DNA of 64,000 bases from positions 17,897 through 81,896 of the forward strand of contig CBESWG010000012.1 of the NCBI GenBank assembly GCA_965533275.1. Reading direction: 5' to 3'. The DNA comes from JAUXEH01 sp965533275. Lineage in GTDB: Bacteria; Acidobacteriota; Aminicenantia; Aminicenantales; Aminicenantaceae. Below the pieces are notes generated by a model. That model searched no databases. It was not told the DNA's origin and saw nothing but the letters and a program-made list of their open reading frames with translations. Shown in pieces: positions 24,467 to 33,694 of this stretch; position 1 is the first letter of the stretch; every line of letters begins with the position of its first letter. The position numbers were made by a program, and so were the translations under genes.

Positions 24467-26059
24467 CTAGAAATAGCGGTTGTATTTACCCCAGAGATCA
24501 TCACCCAGCTTCCAGTAGGCATCGACAGCCCCTTCAGCGAGCTTGTGGCTATAGTCGGTCAGGAATTCCCTCGCCTTTTCCGGGTCCTGCTTCAGCAGCT
24601 TCTGGGCCTCTTCTTCTATGCTGGATTGGTCGCTGAAGGCCTTTTCCTCGATCCCCTGCCAGACCTTGGCGATATCCCGCGTCATGTGCTGCCAGCGGAA
24701 AAGAGCCAGCTGGCTGACTCGGCGGAAGGCCCACCAGGCACTGTCCTTGCGGAAGCCCCAGCGTCCGTCCACACGGTAGGACTCGGGCATACGCGAGATC
24801 CCGCAGTAAAAGGGAGTGTGCGGGGTGGTGGCCGGGTTGTCATACCCGAGCCACACGACACCCCCAATGGGATCGGGCAGCCAGCCGCGGGATTGAGTGA
24901 CATGCAGGTAGGTGGCGCGTGCGCAGCAGATGGTCCTCTCTCTCTGGACCTTGAGGAGCTGCATCAATTCCCGGTTCAGGAAGGCGCTGGCCACCGGGCT
25001 CTTGACGACCTGTCCCTCGCGGTCGACCACGGTCAGGGTGTTCGTCATATCGAAGGGGGTGTCCTGATAGGTGTCCCGGAATATCTCGAGCACATCCCGG
25101 ACCGATAGTTTTTTTTCGGGCTTTACCGAAAACGGGAAGTTTTCTCCATTGGGATCCAGGTTGAGGGAGGGAGCCAATCGGCTGAGCACACGCCATTCCC
25201 GACGGCGCGAGCCCATGCTGCGTCGAGAGGCGTACGCATAGCAGAATTCAAATCGTTCGCCGCTCTCTGAGTCCCACCAGCCCAGTTCCTGTGCCAGGGA
25301 GTATACATTGTCCGATGCCATGTAGTGCTCCGAGTCTTGCAGGTCGATCTGGCGAATGCGGCTGGCATTGGCCGACACGCCGACATGGTCATCCGGGAGA
25401 CGAACGGCGGCCCATACCGCACCCTTTTTGCCCCTCCCGGGTCCCAGTATCTCGAAATGCCACACCTCGTTCGAGTCGGCAAAAGTGAAGCACTCGCCGT
25501 AGTCGATGTAGCCGTATTCTTTGGTGAGCTCGTCTGCGATCCGTATGGCCTCACGGGCCGTTTTGGCCCGCTCCAGGACCAGTCGGTAGAGTTCGGGGCA
25601 GTCGATCAATCCCTCGTCGCTCTTGAGCTCCCGCTTTCCGCCGAAAGTGGTCTCCCCTATGGCCAACTGGTATTCGTTCATCACGGGATAGGCCGTGTTG
25701 ATATATGCGAAGGTCTCAGAAACCTGAGGGATCTCTCCCAGGTAGACCCGGTCGGGATCATCCGGCACTTTTGTCCGTTTGGCTTCGAAGTACAGCTTGG
25801 CTGTATCCCCGGCCTGGTGTTTCTTATGCGGCACGACATTGATCCAGGTACGGTCGGTACTCGAATCGCAGGAATGGGAGGTCATCGTGGAGCCGTCCAT
25901 GGACGCGAGTTTCCCGACCAGGACACTCGTGCAGTTGTCGAATTCAAGAGAATCGTCCGCCAAGGGCCGGGTTGCCGGCAAGGAACCTGCCCAGAAAAGG
26001 ATCGCACACAGGATCAGCACGGGAAGCGAGAAGCGTGCGAGTGAGTGATATTTTTTCAT
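24467..26059 (-). CDS. C69-family dipeptidase, secreted
   Basis: The 530-residue protein has a signal peptide (residues 1 to about 30), followed by DNCTSVLVGKLASMDGS with Cys43 at the place of the N-terminal nucleophile of family C69 (PepD-type) peptidases. Later segments such as YGYIDYGECFTFADSNEVWHFEI are also of this family. As in other secreted members, the cysteine would be exposed by removal of the propeptide. It probably splits dipeptides in the periplasm. AGGAGAGAGAC precedes the ATG. It is read towards cydB and ends in UAG; the 75-base gap between the two shows no clear terminator. Confidence 0.88.
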   Translation of the reverse strand: MKKYHSLARFSLPVLILCAILFWAGSLPATRPLADDSLEFDNCTSVLVGKLASMDGSTMTSHSCDSSTDRTWINVVPHKKHQAGDTAKLYFEAKRTKVPDDPDRVYLGEIPQVSETFAYINTAYPVMNEYQLAIGETTFGGKRELKSDEGLIDCPELYRLVLERAKTAREAIRIADELTKEYGYIDYGECFTFADSNEVWHFEILGPGRGKKGAVWAAVRLPDDHVGVSANASRIRQIDLQDSEHYMASDNVYSLAQELGWWDSESGERFEFCYAYASRRSMGSRRREWRVLSRLAPSLNLDPNGENFPFSVKPEKKLSVRDVLEIFRDTYQDTPFDMTNTLTVVDREGQVVKSPVASAFLNRELMQLLKVQRERTICCARATYLHVTQSRGWLPDPIGGVVWLGYDNPATTPHTPFYCGISRMPESYRVDGRWGFRKDSAWWAFRRVSQLALFRWQHMTRDIAKVWQGIEEKAFSDQSSIEEEAQKLLKQDPEKAREFLTDYSHKLAEGAVDAYWKLGDDLWGKYNRYF

Positions 26060-26170
26060 GTCTCTCTCCTAAAAGAGTCCCTATTCTTACCGCTTATATC
26101 ACATGGTCAGAAACGGGTCAAACCTCGAGAAACAAAGCCTTTAGAGCCTAGGATGGTTTTATCGTGCGGA

Positions 26171-26185
26171 TTGTTCTACAATGTC
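26171..26185 (+). promoter_or_regulatory. Possible -10 region ahead of the NIF3-family gene
   Basis: TACAAT lies about 20 bases before the ATG at 26201, one base off the -10 consensus. No convincing -35 hexamer is seen, so this is a weak call. Confidence 0.25.
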
Positions 26186-26200
26186 TGCAGGAGAAGACAC

Positions 26201-27160
26201 ATGCAGCTAAAAGACCTATACAAAAAGGCCGTATCCGTCGGCATCGCCCATGACCAGAGAGGAAAAAGAGAGATCAACCGTATCCTGAAAGAGGAGAAGG
26301 AACAGTACGCAGGGCTTAAAGGTGAGGAGAAGGAATTCTACGACAAGGATCGTCTCTTCAATCCCTATGCGGACACCCGGATCCTCTATGGTACGCCGGA
26401 AGTCGAGGTCCGCCGAGTGATCGTGGGCATAGACATGGAGGTCAGCGAGATCCTTCTGACCCACCAGCTCAACAAGGACTCGGGGCGTAAGATCGACCTT
26501 GTGATCTCACATCATCCCGAGGGATACGCTCTGGCCGGGCTCTACGACGTCATGAAGCTCCAGTCCGATCTCTTGGCCCGCTATGGTGTTAACCTGAGCG
26601 TGGCCGAGAAGATCATGGAGACGCGTATCAGCGAGGTGGAGCGCCGTCTCCTGCCAGCCAACCACAACCGGTCGGTCGATGCGGCTCGGATCCTGGACAT
26701 CCCCATGATGTGCATCCACACTCCAGCCGATAACTGTGTGGCCCTGTTCCTGACTCAGCTTTTTGAAAAAGAGAAGCCCCATCGTCTTAAGGACCTCATC
26801 AAGCTGCTGCGGGGCATCCCGGAATACAAAAAGTCGGCCCGGATGCAGGTCCCCCCGAAGATCGTCAACGGCTCCGACACCAGCCGCTGCGGAAAGATCT
26901 ATGTGGATATGACAGGCGGGACCGAAGGATCGAAGGATGTCTTTGCCAACCTGGCGGCTGGGGGTGTCAGCACCGTGGTCGGTATGCACCTCAGCGAGCC
27001 CCACCTCGAGAGCGCCAAGAAGGCCAACCTGAACGTCGTGATCGCAGGCCACATCTCCAGCGACGTGGTCGGCCTCAACGTGCTTTTCGATGAGATAGAA
27101 AAGGACGGGAAGCTGGATTTTGTCGGTGTCTCGGGATTCGAACGTATCCGGCGGCGGTAG
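26201..27160 (+). CDS. NIF3-family protein
   Basis: This 319-residue protein has the metal-binding ISHHPEG motif of the NIF3 (NGG1-interacting factor 3) family, and a C-terminal AGHISSD segment that supplies the other ligands. The exact reaction of the family is unsettled; GTP cyclohydrolase-like folding is known and hydrolase activity has been suggested. An N-terminal part of about 75 residues precedes the motif. The ATG at 26201 is chosen over a much longer frame because AGGAG lies nine bases upstream and the extra part has no family likeness. The stop is UAG. Confidence 0.8.
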   Translation: MQLKDLYKKAVSVGIAHDQRGKREINRILKEEKEQYAGLKGEEKEFYDKDRLFNPYADTRILYGTPEVEVRRVIVGIDMEVSEILLTHQLNKDSGRKIDLVISHHPEGYALAGLYDVMKLQSDLLARYGVNLSVAEKIMETRISEVERRLLPANHNRSVDAARILDIPMMCIHTPADNCVALFLTQLFEKEKPHRLKDLIKLLRGIPEYKKSARMQVPPKIVNGSDTSRCGKIYVDMTGGTEGSKDVFANLAAGGVSTVVGMHLSEPHLESAKKANLNVVIAGHISSDVVGLNVLFDEIEKDGKLDFVGVSGFERIRRR

Positions 27161-27178
27161 AAGTAGGATCCGTCTGGT

Positions 27179-28351
27179 TCAGGCCCTGTCGGGATCAGGG
27201 GCCCTCCAACTGAAGAGCAGAACCACAACCGCAATGGAGGCGGCGGCGATCAGATACATGGAGCGAAATCCATAGAGGTCCGACACCCACCCGAACAGGA
27301 CAGATCCCCCGGCCATCCCCACATCGAAAAAAGTCAGATACAGGCTGATGGCAAGTCCCTTGTTCTCGTGACCCATGGCGTCGATGATGTAGGTACTCAG
27401 TGCAGGGAAGATTAGCCCCTGGCCCAGCCCTCCCAGGATCCCTGTCAAGACCAGCATCCAGAACGAGTGAAGCTGAGAAATAAGCACAAGATTGATGGCG
27501 ATCAGGCCGACCGCGGGCAGGATGACCTGTTTCCGGCCGTATCGGTCTGAAAGATCCCCGAAGAAGATCCGGGTAGCGATGGCCGCGGCCGAGAAGGCGA
27601 CAAAAAACGGAGCCACCCGGTCCAGCGGGATGGATCTCACGAACAGGGCGATGAAATAGACCACAGAAGAACGGATGGCGCCGTGGGAAACCACCATGAG
27701 AACGATCAGAGCAATGGAGAACACGGACATGCCCAGCAGCCCCCGAGGGATATTGAGCCGCCGCCCGCTGCCGCTAGCGAAGGGACGCATTTCCTGTGTC
27801 AGAAACATACAGACAAAGGAAATGCCCAGAAACAGCAGGCAGGTGTTGAACAGCCAGGGGAAGCCGAACCTGCGCACGATCTCCTCCCCCAACAAAGGCC
27901 CGAGGGCCGCCGACAGGAGGCCAGCCACGCCGATGATGCCCATGGAATGGGCCAGCCGGTCAACTGGCGCCAGATCGGAACAGATGGTGACCGTGGCAGT
28001 CATGCTGATCCCCCATCCGATCCCGGTCAATGCGCGGAGAAGCAGGGGGAGGAGCCCGGCGTCCTGGATGAGGTGGAAGGCGGGTGTTACAAGAATGAGG
28101 AGGGTGATGCCGAGCAGGGAGATTGTCCTGCGCCCCTTCAGGTCGATAAGGCGGCCGAACACCGGACGCATGAACACGGCCATCAGGCTGTGGATCCCCA
28201 TGATCATGCCGATGCGTCCCCTGCTGGCCTGGAACTGTTCAAAGAACAGGGGGAATATGAAGAAAAGGGTGATGCTCATGAACAGGAAGAAATAGCCGAG
28301 TAGGGCCACCAGGAATTGGCGGTTCCAGATAGATCTCTGATTTATAGACAT
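27179..28351 (-). CDS. Major facilitator superfamily transporter
   Basis: A 390-residue membrane protein with about twelve helices. The MFS loop signature after helix 2 reads GRLIDLKGRRTISLLG and its counterpart in the second half is GDLSDRYGRKQVILP. These fit the drug/proton antiporter-like group; the substrate cannot be told. The gene is read towards the NIF3-family gene with only 18 bases between the stops. A strong promoter at 28521-28548 and a leader of about 160 bases lie upstream. Confidence 0.88.
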   Translation of the reverse strand: MSINQRSIWNRQFLVALLGYFFLFMSITLFFIFPLFFEQFQASRGRIGMIMGIHSLMAVFMRPVFGRLIDLKGRRTISLLGITLLILVTPAFHLIQDAGLLPLLLRALTGIGWGISMTATVTICSDLAPVDRLAHSMGIIGVAGLLSAALGPLLGEEIVRRFGFPWLFNTCLLFLGISFVCMFLTQEMRPFASGSGRRLNIPRGLLGMSVFSIALIVLMVVSHGAIRSSVVYFIALFVRSIPLDRVAPFFVAFSAAAIATRIFFGDLSDRYGRKQVILPAVGLIAINLVLISQLHSFWMLVLTGILGGLGQGLIFPALSTYIIDAMGHENKGLAISLYLTFFDVGMAGGSVLFGWVSDLYGFRSMYLIAAASIAVVVLLFSWRAPDPDRA

Positions 28352-28429
28352 GGCACGGATCGGGATCTAAAACGCATCATGATATCAAGAGGTAAGAAAG
28401 ATTGCCAGCACATGTTTGAAGAAGGAGGG

Positions 28430-28505
28430 GGGGCTGGCTGTTTGGGTATGGGGAAAATAAGCAAAAAAGGGGATAATGAAGGAGTGTGCTTGCCCAGCCA
28501 GCAAA
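28430..28505 (-). other. Long inverted repeat in the leader of the MFS gene
   Basis: In the predicted 5' leader the eight-base arms GCTGGCTG and CAGCCAGC can pair around a loop of about 50 bases; a shorter stem GCTTG/CAAGC competes with it on the promoter side. This could be an attenuator-like structure, but no T-run or known riboswitch pattern was recognised. Confidence 0.3.
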
Positions 28506-28520
28506 AACAAGCTTGTAACT

Positions 28521-28548
28521 ATTATACCAAATCAAATTAAATAATCAA
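28521..28548 (-). promoter_or_regulatory. Promoter of the MFS gene
   Basis: On the reverse strand TTGATT (28548-28543) and a consensus TATAAT (28526-28521) are 16 bases apart. Start would be near 28514. Confidence 0.55.
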
Positions 28549-28596
28549 TACCATTTTCGAATATTTTTTAGATTATTTTTCGTGCTCGAGGCGACA

Positions 28597-30120
28597 CTAG
28601 TGTTTATGGAGATCCTTGTGCATGATCTTCAGGATGTTCTCCAACCGTCCGTAGGACCTCACGGCTGCGTCTTCCTTTTCCAGCATCTCCCTGACATAAT
28701 CGATGACAGCCGGTGGGAAGACTCCTTCCCGTTCGTAAAGCCCCCTTTTTTCTTCCAGGACCTGGGACGATTCCAGGCAGCTTGAGGGGAGCGAGGCAAA
28801 GGAGTCCCACAACTTTTTGTCCGGACGTGATCGGCCTGAAACATACAGAGCCTCCGCCTTTTTTTGGGCACCCGGATTCCGTAATCCCCAATCCGCTGCC
28901 ATGGTGATGCCGGCCAGGAAGAGGTGCGTCTGAGCGCTCCCGTCCGCACTGCGCAGTTCCACGGTCTTGCTCTTTTCGAACTCCTGAGCGTCTGATTCCT
29001 CCTGGGGATTGATGCGCTTTGCGATGTCGGTTACTTCAGACCAGGCAAGCGGAACCCGGATGAGTGCGGCCCGATTCAGACCGCTCCAGAAAATATTGGT
29101 GGGTGCTTCCTGGTGCGGGACCAGGCGCATGTAAGATGAGGCCACCGTATTCCCAAAGGCTAGGAGTGAATCTGCGTATTCACACAATCCCCCGACCAGG
29201 CGGACCGCCTCGTCTGAGAGCCGGCCGTCGGCTCCTTCCATCACATTGGCCCGATCCTTCATCAGTTGGAGGTGGATGTGCAGGCCGTTGCCCGCTCCTC
29301 CCTGGACCAGTTTGGGAGTAAAAGTGGCCACGCACCCATGTCGGGCTGCCACGTTCCGGATCACCCAGCGACCGATCACCATGGCATCAGCCATCTCTTC
29401 CACGGAACGGGGCAGGTATTCGATCTCCATCTGTTCCGCCTGCTTTCCGTTGATCTCCTCTCTCTCTGACTCGACCTTGTCAATAAATCCGACCTCGCTG
29501 TGCGCATACTTGACCGCTTCGGTGATCTGAGTGATGTGTCGCACGATCTCCGTCAGTATCTCACCGCTCTTGAGAAACGGAGAGGATTCATGGTATCCCT
29601 TCTGGGCTTCCCGCGGGAACAGATACGGTCCTTTATCCGAGATCAGGTAGAATTCGAGCTCTCCCAGGGCATGGAGTTCCATCCCTGTGTGGGCCTTGAA
29701 CAGTCCGTGAGCCTTTGCGAGGATGTTGTCCGGCGCGAAGGGTGCGCGTTCTCCGTCCTGAGTTATATATCGGCAGATAAAATCCAGGCTCCCGCGGTCA
29801 AAGGGATTGAAGAATGCCGTCCTGTACTCCGGGACCACATACACATCCGACAGGGAGGCATCGACCATCCCGGTGAAAAGGGAGCTGCCGTCCACCCTCT
29901 CCCCTTCCGCCAGGATCCGTTCCGCCCGCTTTCGTCCCGAGACCGGGAGCCGCAGTTCTTTGAGCCGGCCATCGAGTGCTGAGTAGTGAAAGGTGATGCG
30001 CTCGATCTGTTTTTCTTCGATGATCCTCAGGAGGTCGCTGCGCTGGAATTCGGCAGGAGGCTTGTCCAGGATGGTGGACAGTGGATTTGTGAGTGCGTAG
30101 GAATAATTTGTTTCGGACAT
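28597..30120 (-). CDS. Glutamine-synthetase-family enzyme
   Basis: A 507-residue protein with the glutamine synthetase plan: a beta-grasp N-terminal part and the catalytic domain with ELEFYLI (metal-binding glutamates), NGLHIHLQL (the histidine that binds glutamate) and the late ELRSADGSAQTHLFLAG segment holding an arginine-rich substrate site. It is longer than GlnA and departs from it in the N-terminus (for example HYSALDGRLKELRLP), so it may ligate ammonia or an amine to glutamate or another acid, as in gamma-glutamyl-methylamide or polyamine ligases. GGAG precedes the ATG. It follows the small lipoprotein gene by 39 bases and ends in UAG. Confidence 0.85.
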   Translation of the reverse strand: MSETNYSYALTNPLSTILDKPPAEFQRSDLLRIIEEKQIERITFHYSALDGRLKELRLPVSGRKRAERILAEGERVDGSSLFTGMVDASLSDVYVVPEYRTAFFNPFDRGSLDFICRYITQDGERAPFAPDNILAKAHGLFKAHTGMELHALGELEFYLISDKGPYLFPREAQKGYHESSPFLKSGEILTEIVRHITQITEAVKYAHSEVGFIDKVESEREEINGKQAEQMEIEYLPRSVEEMADAMVIGRWVIRNVAARHGCVATFTPKLVQGGAGNGLHIHLQLMKDRANVMEGADGRLSDEAVRLVGGLCEYADSLLAFGNTVASSYMRLVPHQEAPTNIFWSGLNRAALIRVPLAWSEVTDIAKRINPQEESDAQEFEKSKTVELRSADGSAQTHLFLAGITMAADWGLRNPGAQKKAEALYVSGRSRPDKKLWDSFASLPSSCLESSQVLEEKRGLYEREGVFPPAVIDYVREMLEKEDAAVRSYGRLENILKIMHKDLHKH

Positions 30121-30159
30121 GTACAGGCTCCGTTCTGATTAGTTAAGGGAATAGGTATT

Positions 30160-30654
30160 TTAAGGGATAATGCTGCCCTCATGCAATCCCTGATTCAGTG
30201 AGTCTTCGGGGATGGCCTTGAAGGACACGCGTGTCAAGAGCGCGTCATTCAGGAAGATGGAGACAGACCACTGTCCCGGATGATTCGCCAACTCTTCCGG
30301 CTCGATCCGGTCGTAGGCCGTGACAGCCTCCAGATAGATCTCCTCCCGATTGATGACGGCCTCTTCAGATTCCTTGAACAGTGTCTTGTCCGGCGAGTAC
30401 CACTTCCACTTCAATTCCAACTTCTGTGCTACATCCTTCAAATAGAGGAAACAGATGACCGGGTCCCTGTTTGTCCGGAATTCGGCCAGGGCGTCGCCCG
30501 GTTCCAGGAGTTCTTTGCTTTCGTCGATCTCCCTGCACAGGGTGACTTCATGCAGGATACGGGCTGGATCCGACAGTGGCTCGATCTTGAAGGAAATGCA
30601 GCCAGGCCCCCCCATGATGCAGAGACAGCTGAAGACCAGGATAATAATCTTCAC
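30160..30654 (-). CDS. Small lipoprotein of unknown function
   Basis: A 164-residue product starting at a GTG that overlaps the stop of the barrel gene (GTGA), so translation is coupled. The hydrophobic start IIILVFSCLCIMGGPGC ends in a lipobox cysteine. The mature part has WSVSIFLNDALLTRVSF, a pattern of a beta-sandwich that ends many small bacterial envelope proteins. I do not recognise a family. The tight coupling suggests a partner of the OstA/LptD-like protein, in the way LptE serves LptD, but it is not similar to LptE that I can see. Confidence 0.6.
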   Translation of the reverse strand: MKIIILVFSCLCIMGGPGCISFKIEPLSDPARILHEVTLCREIDESKELLEPGDALAEFRTNRDPVICFLYLKDVAQKLELKWKWYSPDKTLFKESEEAVINREEIYLEAVTAYDRIEPEELANHPGQWSVSIFLNDALLTRVSFKAIPEDSLNQGLHEGSIIP

Positions 30655-32495
30655 AGCGGGATCAGCTCCACCAGGAATTGTTTGGAGAGGCTCCGCCAAA
30701 CGAATCTTATCTGGAATCGGCCAGCCTCCCTTATGAGATACAGGTCGATGTTGCTCATGCGGTTCAGAAGAAAATCATAGTTCAGGAGTGAATGGAAGCG
30801 CCAGCTCCGGAAAAGGCCCAGGGAGATATCTGCAAACGTCTGCTGCCACTCCCGGACTTTGGGATCATAGGAGACAGAGATCCAGCCGTCCAACCAGGGC
30901 CTGGGATTGGCACGGAGGATGAAACTCAGGTCCTGGCTGGTGGTCCCCTCAATGAACCAGTTCTGTGTCCTCCGCCGGGACTGGGCGCTGTAGAATGTCT
31001 CAAGGGAGACTCCTTGAAACAGTTTTTTCCGCAGGTTCAGGATGAATCCGCCGGAGGTGAAGTTGCGCTGTTTTTTCTCCACGAATTGTTCGGCAGAGAT
31101 GCGGAAATCCAGGCTGAAGCCCTTGGGCAGCTCGAGCGGATGGGTCGACAGGTTGAGGATGGTGTTATTACTGTAGGTCTGTTCCTCCTCCCCGGATGTC
31201 TTCAGATGATTGTAGATGAGGATGTTGTTCATCTGGATGGAGAGCAGTCCGCCATAAAATGTCAGGGGATTGACCCCCAGTCTGACTTGTGGCCTGGAGA
31301 GGAGCTCGGAGCCCATGAGATCATAGTTAAGGTAGTAATCGGCGGAGAGATTGAACACACGGGAGGAGTGCTCCAGGCTGAGGGCTCCCGACAGGATCTC
31401 CGAAAAATCGTTGCTCCCACCGATCTTAATCCGGGAATAGTCGGAGTTGAGCAGAAAATTCAGCCCGCGCGCCAGTGTTGTGCCATAGGCCAGGTTGCCG
31501 ACGAGCTGCTGTTGGAGGTCTGACCTGCCTGCCAGGGATAGCTCTCCATAGCGTCCCCCGGATACCAGGGCCTGTGCCCCGAACCATGCTTCCCCCTTGA
31601 AATTGACCGGCTTGTTGAAGGCAAAATCAAAGTTGGTGCTGAGAGTGTTCGACCATCTCTTGTTGACCACGAGGTTCGTGTTCCAGAGCCGGGATGAGTT
31701 GTAGTTCCCGTTGAAGCCGAGCGTCGTGCTTTTATTATAGGCCAGCGACGTGGAATGCATAAGGTCGGCCTGCCTGGCCGGGCCCTGGTAATCCTTCAGG
31801 AACGACCGCTCCTCGTAGTGCAGATTTGTGACGCTGGAGATCAGATCTTTCTCGTTATAACTGTAGCTGGCCCGTCCGATCAATCCCTGAGACCGAGTGT
31901 ACCAGACCTTATCCAGGGAAAATCCGCCGCCCTTCTTCTCCAGACCATCGGACAGCTTGAATCGGGAAAAACTCAGGGAAGGAAGCCCCTCAACGTAAAA
32001 GGTCACCTCGAATCCCAGGACCTCGAAGGTCTCGGTAACGTGGATCTCCCTGCATGTGCAGTAGAGCAGCGAGCTCTGGACATGGGGAAGTGTCAGCGCA
32101 TCCAGTTGAGGGAGCGGAAGGAGGTTTTCCTCCTCCACCGGCTCTCCCACAAAGTGTTCCTCGATCGTATCTCCGAATACGACCAGGTTTCCCCGATCCA
32201 ATATCGGATCGAAGACAAACTCATCTCCCGAGAGAGTGTCTGCCCCCTTCGTGAGAGATACGCGCCCGAGGGCATGGAAGATACGCGCCTTGATATCGAT
32301 TTTCAATCGGACGCAGGAAACGGAATAGCCGGCCCATTCGAAGGTCACATCGCGGCCGAATATTTGATTATAATCGTAGCTGTAGGCGATATACTCCCCC
32401 TGCAGTTCCAGGATCGGCAGGTCCGAACCGGCAAGGAACGGAGCGGAGGTGGCAGCCAGGCAGGCAAACAGGAGGGCGGAGGTCAATTTTTTCAA
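30651..32495 (-). CDS. OstA/LptD-like outer-membrane beta-barrel protein
   Basis: The 614-residue protein has a signal peptide, then a region of about 110 residues like the OstA/LptA jelly-roll (GEYIAYSYDYNQIFGRDVTFEW, SLTKGADTLSGDEFVFDP), then about 430 residues of alternating strands rich in aromatic ends, as in a large outer-membrane barrel. It resembles LptD in plan, though shorter than the E. coli protein (about 784). It lacks the usual LptD cysteine pattern; Cys residues occur in SVSCVRLK and YCTCREIH. The start is a TTG that overlaps the upstream stop (TTGA). A role in moving a lipid or polymer to the surface is an inference. Confidence 0.6.
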   Translation of the reverse strand: MKKLTSALLFACLAATSAPFLAGSDLPILELQGEYIAYSYDYNQIFGRDVTFEWAGYSVSCVRLKIDIKARIFHALGRVSLTKGADTLSGDEFVFDPILDRGNLVVFGDTIEEHFVGEPVEEENLLPLPQLDALTLPHVQSSLLYCTCREIHVTETFEVLGFEVTFYVEGLPSLSFSRFKLSDGLEKKGGGFSLDKVWYTRSQGLIGRASYSYNEKDLISSVTNLHYEERSFLKDYQGPARQADLMHSTSLAYNKSTTLGFNGNYNSSRLWNTNLVVNKRWSNTLSTNFDFAFNKPVNFKGEAWFGAQALVSGGRYGELSLAGRSDLQQQLVGNLAYGTTLARGLNFLLNSDYSRIKIGGSNDFSEILSGALSLEHSSRVFNLSADYYLNYDLMGSELLSRPQVRLGVNPLTFYGGLLSIQMNNILIYNHLKTSGEEEQTYSNNTILNLSTHPLELPKGFSLDFRISAEQFVEKKQRNFTSGGFILNLRKKLFQGVSLETFYSAQSRRRTQNWFIEGTTSQDLSFILRANPRPWLDGWISVSYDPKVREWQQTFADISLGLFRSWRFHSLLNYDFLLNRMSNIDLYLIREAGRFQIRFVWRSLSKQFLVELIPL

Positions 32496-33223
32496 TTTTG
32501 GATCCGCAGCTGATAGATCTTCCCAGTGGCGTCCGCATTCCAGAGATAGACGCCGTCAAAAGCGAGGCCTCGAGGCGCCTGCCCTGGAGACAAAAAAGTT
32601 TTGATCACGGATCCCTGCGGAGACACCTGATATATCGTCAGCGTAGTGGCATCCGATAGCCACAGGGTACTCCCATCGGACGCGATACCGTCCACCCTCT
32701 TCCCAGGATTGGAAAAAGAGAACAGGATCTCGCCGGTCAGGTGGTCTACTTGGAGGATCTTGTTCGAGAGGGAATCCGCAATCCACAGACTCGAACCACC
32801 GAATGCCAGGGCCGAGAAGGAACCCTTCTGGAGATCGAGGCGTTTCTGGATCCCTCCTGTCAGGATCCCGACCCGGAAAACCGTAGCCCCGGCTTCGCTG
32901 CAGATCCACAGATCCTCCCCATCAAAAGCGACTCCGGACAGAAGAGACTGGGGTGAGGCCAGCGACCGGATCACGGCACCGTTGACCCGGTTCAGGCTGT
33001 ACAGGATATCCGTGTAGCCGTCAGCACTCCAGAGGGTGTTGCCATCCCAGGCCAAACCCAGCGGGACGGCGGCGGGACTCAGGATGGTGTTGACGACCTC
33101 GAACAGCGCTTCGGAGGCTTCGGGATCGAACGGATTGTCAAAGATGCGGTCTTGGCAAGCGGAAAAGACCAGTATGCTAGAAAGAATAACGAAGAGTAAG
33201 GGCCATGCCTTTGTGGTCAACAC
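32492..33223 (-). CDS. Lipoprotein with NHL/beta-propeller repeats
   Basis: A product of about 243 residues. The start is uncertain: a GTG at 33223 gives a compact lipoprotein signal (PLLFVILSSILVFSAC), while a longer frame reaches 33274. After the lipobox come about five repeats of 40 residues such as GVAFDGEDLWICSEAG, GLAWDGNTLWSADGY and GIASDGSTLWLSDATT, the pattern of a beta-propeller. It overlaps DUF5683-like gene upstream and the barrel gene downstream, so it is part of the envelope operon. It probably acts as a binding scaffold on the periplasmic face of a membrane. Confidence 0.7.
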   Translation of the reverse strand: MLTTKAWPLLFVILSSILVFSACQDRIFDNPFDPEASEALFEVVNTILSPAAVPLGLAWDGNTLWSADGYTDILYSLNRVNGAVIRSLASPQSLLSGVAFDGEDLWICSEAGATVFRVGILTGGIQKRLDLQKGSFSALAFGGSSLWIADSLSNKILQVDHLTGEILFSFSNPGKRVDGIASDGSTLWLSDATTLTIYQVSPQGSVIKTFLSPGQAPRGLAFDGVYLWNADATGKIYQLRIQN

Positions 33224-33674
33224 TTTGCAGCTGCAGCTTAAGTTTTTGTTTTTCCTTATTTTTAACGATAACATAAATATCCAGCAAATTCACCGCCCAA
33301 ATACCGACCGCCGCCAGGATGAATATGTTCCGTTTCCTGTCATAGTCCTCGGTAAGTTCGCGGTAGTGAACAGCATCTTCCACATTGTCAGCCTGGATGT
33401 ACTTGTCATAATAGAGGTTTCCCTTGTGATTGTTGGTGAAGATCTGGTAGAGGCTTAATATCTCCGCTCCCAGGAAAAAGATGCCTTCGAAATACCGTTT
33501 TTCTGCCAGCTGCCCCCAACCAGGGAAAAGAAGAGATTTCTGGAGCGAGGTCATCCCGGCCTTTTCTTCCTTATCGCGAGTATTCTCGATCTGAGAAGGA
33601 AAACAGGGCGTTAAGAAAGCAAGGGAAAGAGACAAAAAAAGGAACGCTGTGATTGATGCCCGAAACACGCACAC
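33177..33674 (-). CDS. DUF5683-like membrane protein
   Basis: A product of about 165 residues with a signal-like first helix, the segment QKSLLFPGWGQLAEKRYFEGIFFLGAE typical of DUF5683 and related small membrane proteins, and a last helix NIFILAAVGIWAVNLLDIYVIV. The start is likely a GTG at 33674 (or 33668); a longer frame runs back into the preceding gene without family likeness. Function unknown. It stands between the SH3-PEGA-NHL protein and the NHL lipoprotein in the operon. The stop is UAG. Confidence 0.6.
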   Translation of the reverse strand: MCVFRASITAFLFLSLSLAFLTPCFPSQIENTRDKEEKAGMTSLQKSLLFPGWGQLAEKRYFEGIFFLGAEILSLYQIFTNNHKGNLYYDKYIQADNVEDAVHYRELTEDYDRKRNIFILAAVGIWAVNLLDIYVIVKNKEKQKLKLQLQSVDHKGMALTLRYSF

Positions 33675-33694
33675 ACGATGGGACGCTCTCAGGT

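Noticed and set aside
27179..27215. GC-rich inverted repeat between the NIF3-family and MFS genes as a terminator
   Set aside because: It lies in the coding end of the MFS gene, has a bulge and no T-run.
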